Positions 57,380 to 64,000 of a stretch of 64,000 nucleotides of DNA are shown piece by piece. A model generated the notes under the pieces. The model did no database searches. It was not told where the DNA came from and saw only the letters and a list, made by a program, of their open reading frames with translations. The position numbers and the translations under genes are program-made. The first letter of the stretch is position 1. Each line of letters starts with the position of its first letter. The stretch comes from Enoplolaimus lenunculus. Its lineage: Eukaryota; Nematoda; Enoplea; Enoplida; Thoracostomopsidae. The DNA lies in assembly GCA_030248215.1 (NCBI GenBank), contig JASANG010003039.1, forward strand, positions 62,001 through 126,000, read 5' to 3'.

Positions 57380-60300
57380 ATGAAGCCCGCCTCATCGTTG
57401 GCGCACGGGTGCAACGTCCAGCAATCGGACGGCGAAGGGCTCCCTCATCCGGCAACCTCCCCCACGGCCTCAATATGGCCGAGATTCGGGGCCCGGGTCC
57501 CAACAATAGGGTTTTTGGTTACCAGGGGTCTTGATCCAGCCCACGACCCCTGGTATCTGATTATTCAGGCTGGCGACGTTGAGACCAATCCTGCACCACA
57601 ACGGAGCAGAACGACTGTCCCTTGCAGCGTCTGCTCAAGTCATGTATCACAATGCTGGTCGATTCAATGCACGAACTGCGCGATGTGGTGCCACCAGCGA
57701 TGTTCCATGCTCACACTGGAGCAACTGAAAACTGCAACGCCACTCTTCACTGCGTCTTGGATTTGTCCGGAGTGCCATGATACATCGATGACATCGTCAC
57801 CCCCAAACAAGGTCAGTCAAAATACAACGATCGCGATGAGTCAAGCAGCAGAATCATGTGACGCCTGCGGCGATCCGATTCGTGCAAACTATACCCCAAT
57901 ACGATGTCAATGCGGCGCCACTTGCCATAAACAAGAACGCTGTAGTCAATTGAAGCGAGCCCAAACTCAGCGCAGTAGCTCGTGGTCGTGCAACAGCTGT
58001 CGTGAGCCAACTACACTGCGAGATCGCAGCAACACACTTGCTGGTGCGCCGGTCCTGCTCCAACCGAAGCAACCGCTGCCGAAAGAAGTCAAGTCGACAT
58101 GCACCTCATGCCGGAAGTCGATCGTCAACATCGCCTCCGCTGCCAAATGCGCACAGTGCAGCAAGCGTTTTCAAAAAAAATGCACAAAGCTAACCAGGGG
58201 CCAGCAGGAAGCGCTGCTCAACAGGGAAGCGTGGAGCTGTGACGTATGCACAGCACCCACAACCAGAGATGCCGCGCCCACTCAAGCAAGCGCAGTCTCT
58301 GAAGCCAAATGCACATCTGAAAAAAAATCGGATTTTGTGGTCAGACGAAGCCTGAATCTCCTGCAGTGGAATGCTAACGGCGTCTGTACCAAACCGGTTG
58401 AACTGGAGCAGTGCCTGAGAGACAATGCGATCGACGTTGCTACGATACAAGAGACGAAGCTGCATAAAGAGAAGAAGGAGCCGCGGTTTAGTGGCTATAG
58501 TTCGGTTCGACTGGACCGTCCACCGAAAGTTGACGGCCAGATACGACGCGGCGGCGGTCTGATGATATACATCAAAAACGATGTGCCATACTCAATTCTT
58601 CCGATATCCACCGCGCCGGGCTCTGCCCTTGAAGCACAAGCAATCCAAATCAGCGGTAGCAAATCAACAACGATGAACTTGGTCAATGCCTATTGCCCAC
58701 CGATCAGAACTGTAGAGGGCGAAGACAGGCAGCCGGGATTCAACCCACACGACCTGTCACAAGAGCGCCCGCATCTCATCGCCGGTGATCTAAACGCTCA
58801 TTCGACCCTGTGGGACGACCAACAGCCTGAAGACGAAATGGGTGCTGCAATTGAAGCATGGATGATGGACAAGTCGATGTCATGCGTGAATGATGGCTCG
58901 TCCACTAGGGTTAACCCTGGCACGGGGGGCAAAAGTGCCCCGGACGTCACCTTTGTCCCGAACCACATGATGAATAGAGTCAGCTGGCGGGTGTTAGAGT
59001 GTATTGGCTCAGATCACCAACCGATTGCAATCACGCTGCACATGGATGTTCAGACAATGGGTCCACCGACATCGGTTACCGGCGCGCCGTGGAAATGGTC
59101 CAGAGCTAACTGGAGTGGCTTTACTAGCATTCGAAGCCGAGTCAACAGCTTTACAAATATCATAATTGCAGCTGCCAATAAACATTTCGGCAAAGTCGTT
59201 CAGAAAAAGCATGATAGAGGGTATCTCACTCCAGAAATAAAAGAAGCCATCAAAATTCGAAATCGACTACGACGCAATATTGCCGACAACAGACAAGAAT
59301 GGGTAACACAATGCAAACGTGTTCGTGAATTGATTGCGTCCGTCAAAGCCGAGAAATGGGCTGAGTTTGTAGAGGACAGCAACATCAACAACAACTGTGA
59401 GAAAGCATGGAAGCTAATTAAGTCACTCAAAGGCTCAACATCAACAAGTAACGTGAATGAAGTCATGATAGTTAACGGCAAGGCACTAAAGGGTCGTATG
59501 GCTAAGGCTGAAGCATTTGCTAAATACTACGCCCAAGTTAGTAGCTTGAAGTTTAGCAAAGCGGAACGTGAGCGCATCTCGAAAGTGCGCAAAAGCTTGA
59601 CAGCAGCAGCAAACAATGATGCAGCTAGCCCAGCATGCTGCCCCTTCACCGCGGCAGAGATGGACTCCGCTATCAAGGCGATGCGAGCGAAGTCTGCAGC
59701 TGGACCGGGCGGCGTCTCCCCAAGATTTCTGAAGGCCCTTGGTCCATCAGCAAAAGATTTCTTGCTTCGCTGTTTCAACCAATCGTGGGAACTGGGCTGC
59801 TGCCCGCAAGCGTGGAGAGACGCCGACATCATTCCGTTGCTTAAAAGTGGCAAGCCTGCGAGCAAGCTTGAATCATATCGACCTGTTAGCCTAACCTCAG
59901 TGATAGCCAAAACGTTGGAAAGAATGGTCGGTGCTCGATTATATCATCTTGCCGAGCAGAATGGATGGTTGTGCAACGACCAAGCGGGCTTTCGAAAGAA
60001 CCGGAGCTGCGAAGATCAAGTCATCAGACTCGCACAAGAAATTAGCGACGGCTTCCAAGCAAAACCTGCAGGAAGAACAGTGCTTGCCTTACTAGATTAC
60101 TCCAAGGCCTTTGATAAAGTGTGGCGTGACGAATTAATTGGTCGCATGCTCGAAATTGGAGTACCCGTGAAACTGATTAGGTGGTGCCGCGGATTCTTAC
60201 GTAACCGGCAAGCTCGTGTTCGGCTTGACGGCGCCCTGAGCCGTCAGCACCACCTACCACAAGGTGTCCCCCAAGGCGCTGTACTCTCACCTCTCCTATT

Positions 60301-60724
60301 TATTATCTACATCAACGGGGTTCGTCAAGTTGTCCCCGAGGGACTATCAGTCAGCATGTACGGTGATGACATCGCAATCCGGGCCACATCAGCAGACAAA
60401 TCGTTGGCGGCAAAAACAGTAGAAGCAGGACTCGTTGCAATCCGTAGATGGAGTGCTCAAATGAAACTACCACTGAATGCGTCGAAGTGTGAAATTGGTT
60501 TCTTCTCGACAAATACTAGAGAAGCCCGTTGGGTTCCGAAGGTATTCGTCGATGGACAGCAGCTACAACTAAACCCCAACCCAAAATTTCTTGGCCTTAT
60601 GTTTGACAGATGCCTCAGCTTTGGCGCTTATGTCGATGCTATCTGTGAACGCGCGAAGAAGCGTGCCAACATATTAGCCTGTCTGGCTAACAGCGAATGG
60701 GGATGGAAACGAAAGGCTGTTTGA
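57380..60724 (+). mobile_element. Ingi/I-like LINE: 2A-like motif, three PHD-like fingers, endonuclease, reverse transcriptase
   Basis: Residues numbered from the open frame at 57203; its first 37 codons lie in the MITE, so I start at Met60 (57380). In order: 2A-like GDVETNPAP (124-132, nt 57572-57598); PHD-like fingers at 141-192 (CSVC..WCHQRC..CPEC), 219-267 (CDAC..CHKQERC..CNSC) and 300-349 (CTSC..FQKKC..CDVC); AP-type endonuclease at about 384-612 (LLQWNANG, IQETKL, AGDLNAHS, SDHQPI); reverse transcriptase at about 810-1100 (SYRPVSLT, LLDYSKAFDKVW, GVPQGAVLSP, catalytic YGDD 1053-1056). The frame ends at an in-frame TGA (60722). LINE homology continues in the same frame beyond it, so this copy is inactivated. 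Confidence 0.9.
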
Positions 60725-61190
60725 CAAGTCTATATCACCGTATGTCGTAGCGTTCTTGACTATTGTGCTGCAGCGTGGCAACCATGGATCTCACGGTCTA
60801 GCATGCAAAAGCTCGATCGCTGCCAAAACAAGGCGCTTCGCATTATCACGGGGCAAGTTGCAACAACCCCCGTAGAAGCACTCCGCCTAGAAGCTGGAAT
60901 CAGTTCATATTCGTCGCACTCGGAAGACCTCATCTGTCGAGCACGGCATTAAGATGTATGGCAAACAACAACAGCAACACAACAACAGATGCGGCACAGA
61001 CAATGAAAGCTTTACGTCGAGCGAGAGGAAGAATAAATCTGCAATGGGTCCCTGGTCATATCGGCCTTATCGGAAACGAGACAGTCGATGCAGCAGCCAA
61101 AGCAGCAACAGCAATTATAAAGTTGGTGAAACGGATCCGCTCACCATCACCAACTTGAGAAACCAGTTACTAAGGTGACGGTTGACTAAC
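60725..61190 (+). pseudogene. Continuation of the Ingi/I-like LINE: post-RT region and RNase H
   Basis: Right after the TGA the same frame reads QVYITVCRSVLDYCAAAWQP, then NKALRIITGQVATTPVEALR, a typical LINE post-RT segment. At 61028-61120 another frame gives INLQWVPGHIGLIGNETVDA, the C-terminal half of RNase H (HxG..NExxD). The RNase H start with its first Asp is missing, so there is a deletion or frame change near 60950. RNase H plus AP endonuclease points to the I/Ingi group. Confidence 0.8.
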
Positions 61191-62862
61191 CAGTGACAAC
61201 AAACAAATCTAAACAACAAACTTTAGCAGAACGACTACCTGAACGACAACCACCAAAACCAGATTTCACAAATGCATTGACATATATACTGGCGAAATGC
61301 TAGCACATGAAATACCGCAACGATATCCGGACTTTGACTACCCACTCTTTGACGGCGAACGATTATGGTAAAGGCAACAAAATCAATTACAATTCCACTT
61401 ACCACGATGTATTTTTCGATGTACGAACCGCCACGGCTTCAGGAAAACTAGACAAACTGGTTAAGTGGACATATCGCCGAAATTGCCCACAAATTCAAGG
61501 AATAACTCCAACAAACATAAGCACATACACAACGTATAACAACTATGACAAACCGTGAGTTTATTGACCAATTATGCGCTACTGAAGCGTATATACTTCT
61601 TTGAAGCATCACACCAACCCGGTGTCCAGGACTTGACAAACACACGTTACGTATATTGACGCACTTCGAACGCTTGGTGCGTTTGTACGTGACCGAGTCA
61701 TTCGTGTGATCGCACGTTGTGATTGAAATATGACCTATTTACCATTTGTTGCATGCCCACCCTTGTGACCGATGAAAATGGAACTATACAAAATTCTCGA
61801 ACCAACGACGGACATTTAATTACGTGATCCTGGACTATGACGAATCCAAAATTATCTTGCTTACCTCAACGCTTACATGCTATGGAAACGGAACTTAAAG
61901 ACGCGACGGAGTTTGTACGCATTACCACGTCTCGTCACCTTCGTCCGCTAGCCGCTAAGGCTTTAGGCCCTATCTGCGACTACCGGCACAAATGACAACT
62001 AAATTCCTAGCACACGGGTCGCAAAATAGCGCCCATTATATTATTTTACACCGCCTTGAAGTTGTCTATTTTTACTTAAAACCTACTTTATAACGCATTT
62101 ATTCATTGACCTGACATAAACCACTATTTGTCACACTTATCGGACATGACATTGTACATTACATACGTCGGGTACCGCCACTGTGGCGCTTGAGTCTCAT
62201 TTTATAGGGTGGCCTCTGCAGTTAGCTCCACGAGCAACATCGCGTTGTCTCAAACATACTAGTGACTGCCTCATGCTAAGTCACTATATGCGTCACAGTA
62301 TATATTTGACACACTATTCCACAAAAAGCCTTGACGTTTTGGCTACAAAACCCATTTAGTTGCGTTGCATTGTTGTTATAATGTGCAGTATAAATAGTTT
62401 CAGGATGTTTGGGAAATGTTTAAACATTTTTGTGTTGTTCGTATTGTTGTAGTAATTGACGCCCGGACGTATTTGAATTAGCTGTCCCGTAGCCTGTGTC
62501 TGGCAGAATTTTATTACATATATTTCGCATAGTTTTTGCAATCCCCCGGGACTTTTCACCTGTATATTACTTTTCGGCCTTATGGCACTCGCACAAAAGT
62601 TCTAAGTGTTGAAAGTCTGTGAAAACTGTAATCGACATCAAAAGGACAAACGGGTTTGTGTGTTTTGAGTTTCGTACTTGATACGTGCCAGTAAACCGGA
62701 TAAACAGCGTCTCATAAACGCGTACAGTGGTAGAATTGTGTGAAATTGTATTAAAACTGTCCCAAAATTGACCGGAAACTAGACGAGGACCGGCTTCGGA
62801 TCGGTCGAGAATCCCCGTTTTTGACCAATCCTAACTCACACTAGTCCAGACCTTATTGTAAG
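61191..62862. other. LINE 3' flank and intergenic sequence, no gene supported
   Basis: The first part may be LINE 3' sequence. The 83-codon open frame at 61307-61558 has no recognisable domain. The rest shows nothing supported. Confidence 0.4.
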
Positions 62863-63434
62863 TATGTGAGACATACTTGTCCTTGTGCATATGCAATAAA
62901 TGCAGTGAACATTGTGGTGTACGGTCGACAGATATAGTCGACGAAAAAGGCAGTTGGCGAGGCGGGCTACGTGGCGCAGTGGTAGAGTTCTCGCTTTAAG
63001 AATCCGCAGGCTGAGGGTTCGATCCCCGCTCTAGCCCGCTTTTCCAGATGCTTGGTAGAAAGGTCTGATGTCCTTGGTTCCTACCTAGACTGACATGGGG
63101 GCCACACCGTGAGCGCAATGGTAAACTGCCGCGCTATGAACACGGTATCCGGTCGAAAATAGGATGGACGGTCAAGGGACGACCTTGTTGAAAATAAGGG
63201 CATATAAATATGTGAGACATACTTGTCCTTGTGCATATGCAATAAATGCAGTGCACATTGTGGTGTACAGATATAGTCGACGAAAAAGGCAGTTGGAGAG
63301 GCGGGCTACGTGGCGCAGTGGTTGAGTTCTCGCTTTAAGAATCCGCACGCTGAGAGTTCTATCCCCGCTCTAGCCCGCTTTTCCAGATGCTTGGTAGAAA
63401 GGTCTGATGTCCTTGGTTCCTACCTAGACTGACA
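62863..63434 (+). repeat. Tandem pair of tRNA-derived SINE-like units
   Basis: Two nearly identical units (62863-63095 and 63209-63434, offset about 346 bp) share TATGTGAGACATACTTGTCC, a tRNA-like head (GCGGGCTACGTGGCGCAGTG, B box GGTTCGATCC, closing TAGCCCGC) and the tail TTTTCCAGATGCTTGG. The acceptor pairs over 8 bp, but the D and anticodon stems are poor. A TAA-like anticodon loop (TTTAAGA) is present; copy 2 has lost B-box bases. The spacer has another tRNA-like piece (63105-63160). More likely SINE/tRNA pseudogenes than working tRNAs. Confidence 0.6.
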
Positions 63435-63864
63435 CTTATAACGCTGCGCTATTTAGCATGTGCACATTATAGACAAGCATGCTTTACATGCTTGCACGGA
63501 AGAAAAATTATTTTTGTACCTAAAATTTCTGCGCCTTGCGCAAACGGAATCAGGGGAGGTAATAGTGAGTGGAGCTCAAGTGTCTTTTTGCCCAAAAGTT
63601 TAAATTCTTCGCCGTCATAAAAAGTTTTCGCCTTACTCCCTCTAGCTACGTGTCTACCGTTATGGGAAAATTAAGCAGCAATAGCGTAAAGCCGTGTTCC
63701 CACGTACAAACTTTCCAGCAAAAACTTGCACGTGCAACTTGCACGCGCAGCTTAGGTCACAAAGCAGTTTTGATCCTCTAGCTGGCTTCGAGTCCAATTT
63801 CAGAGTTCTTTTTCAGGTCCTTAAAATTTGGCAGTTGTGGTATCTGGGCTAGGTTGGATTGATT

Positions 63865-63970
63865 GCCACCATAGTGCAACCGGAATTCCGGTTCCGGTAG
63901 GGAAATCCGGTATTCTCCACTATCCGGTTCCGGTAAAAAATCTGGTATTTTTACAACGCAATTTTCCGGT
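63865..63970. mobile_element. hAT-like CCGGTTCCGGTA repeat cluster
   Basis: CCGGAATTCCGGTTCCGGTA, ATCCGGTATT, ATCCGGTTCCGGTAAAAAAT and TTTTCCGGTA form a cluster like the subterminal regions of the other hAT-like relics here. Runs to near the window edge. Confidence 0.35.
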
Positions 63971-64000
63971 ACTTTCTGCATTGAAATTTTCCTCATAAGA

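Noticed and set aside
61307-61558. 83-codon open frame after the second LINE
   Set aside because: No domain or LINE motif; probably a chance frame in LINE 3' sequence.

Overview
This is animal genomic DNA: AT-rich, intron-bearing and packed with transposable elements. The anchor is a host reticulon gene on the minus strand (45395 to 23159). I found 15 probable exons with correct splice sites and matching phases. The reticulon homology domain is encoded by 208-, 139- and 70-bp exons plus a terminal exon, which are sizes I recall for vertebrate RTN genes. An invertebrate is likely, but nothing here fixes the species. No bacterial features are present.

Layout. Positions 1-5495 (minus) hold a Ty3/gypsy-like LTR element, broken, running off the left edge. 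Positions 6850-15490 (plus) hold a block with a Ty3/gypsy-type integrase carrying a C-terminal PHD finger, followed by about 5.7 kb of G+C-rich, intronless reading frames. One of these has the full motif set of an RNase D-like DEDDy 3'-5' exonuclease; the others are unrecognised. Positions 15781-19390 are a hairpin-bearing minisatellite with a 1,080-bp duplication inside. Positions 19395-21932 are DNA-transposon debris, including a 2-kb inverted-repeat element.

Positions 23159-45395 are the reticulon gene. Its introns hold an intact Jockey-like LINE (sense strand, close to a splice acceptor), a TA-flanked MITE, tandem tRNA-derived SINEs, an I-like LINE relic and a pearl/HINE-like repeat. Positions 45400-54800 are mostly non-coding repeats. 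Positions 54960-56900 are a third, heavily decayed Ty3/gypsy copy. A tail duplication of that copy carries a 368-bp hAT MITE with a perfect 8-bp target duplication and runs into a second LINE at 57380-61190. That LINE has a 2A-like motif, three PHD-like fingers, endonuclease, reverse transcriptase and RNase H. Positions 62863-63434 hold two more tandem tRNA-derived units.

The reticulon gene is the only host gene I can support. The best candidate for something new is the integrase-PHD plus DEDDy-exonuclease block at 8-15 kb.
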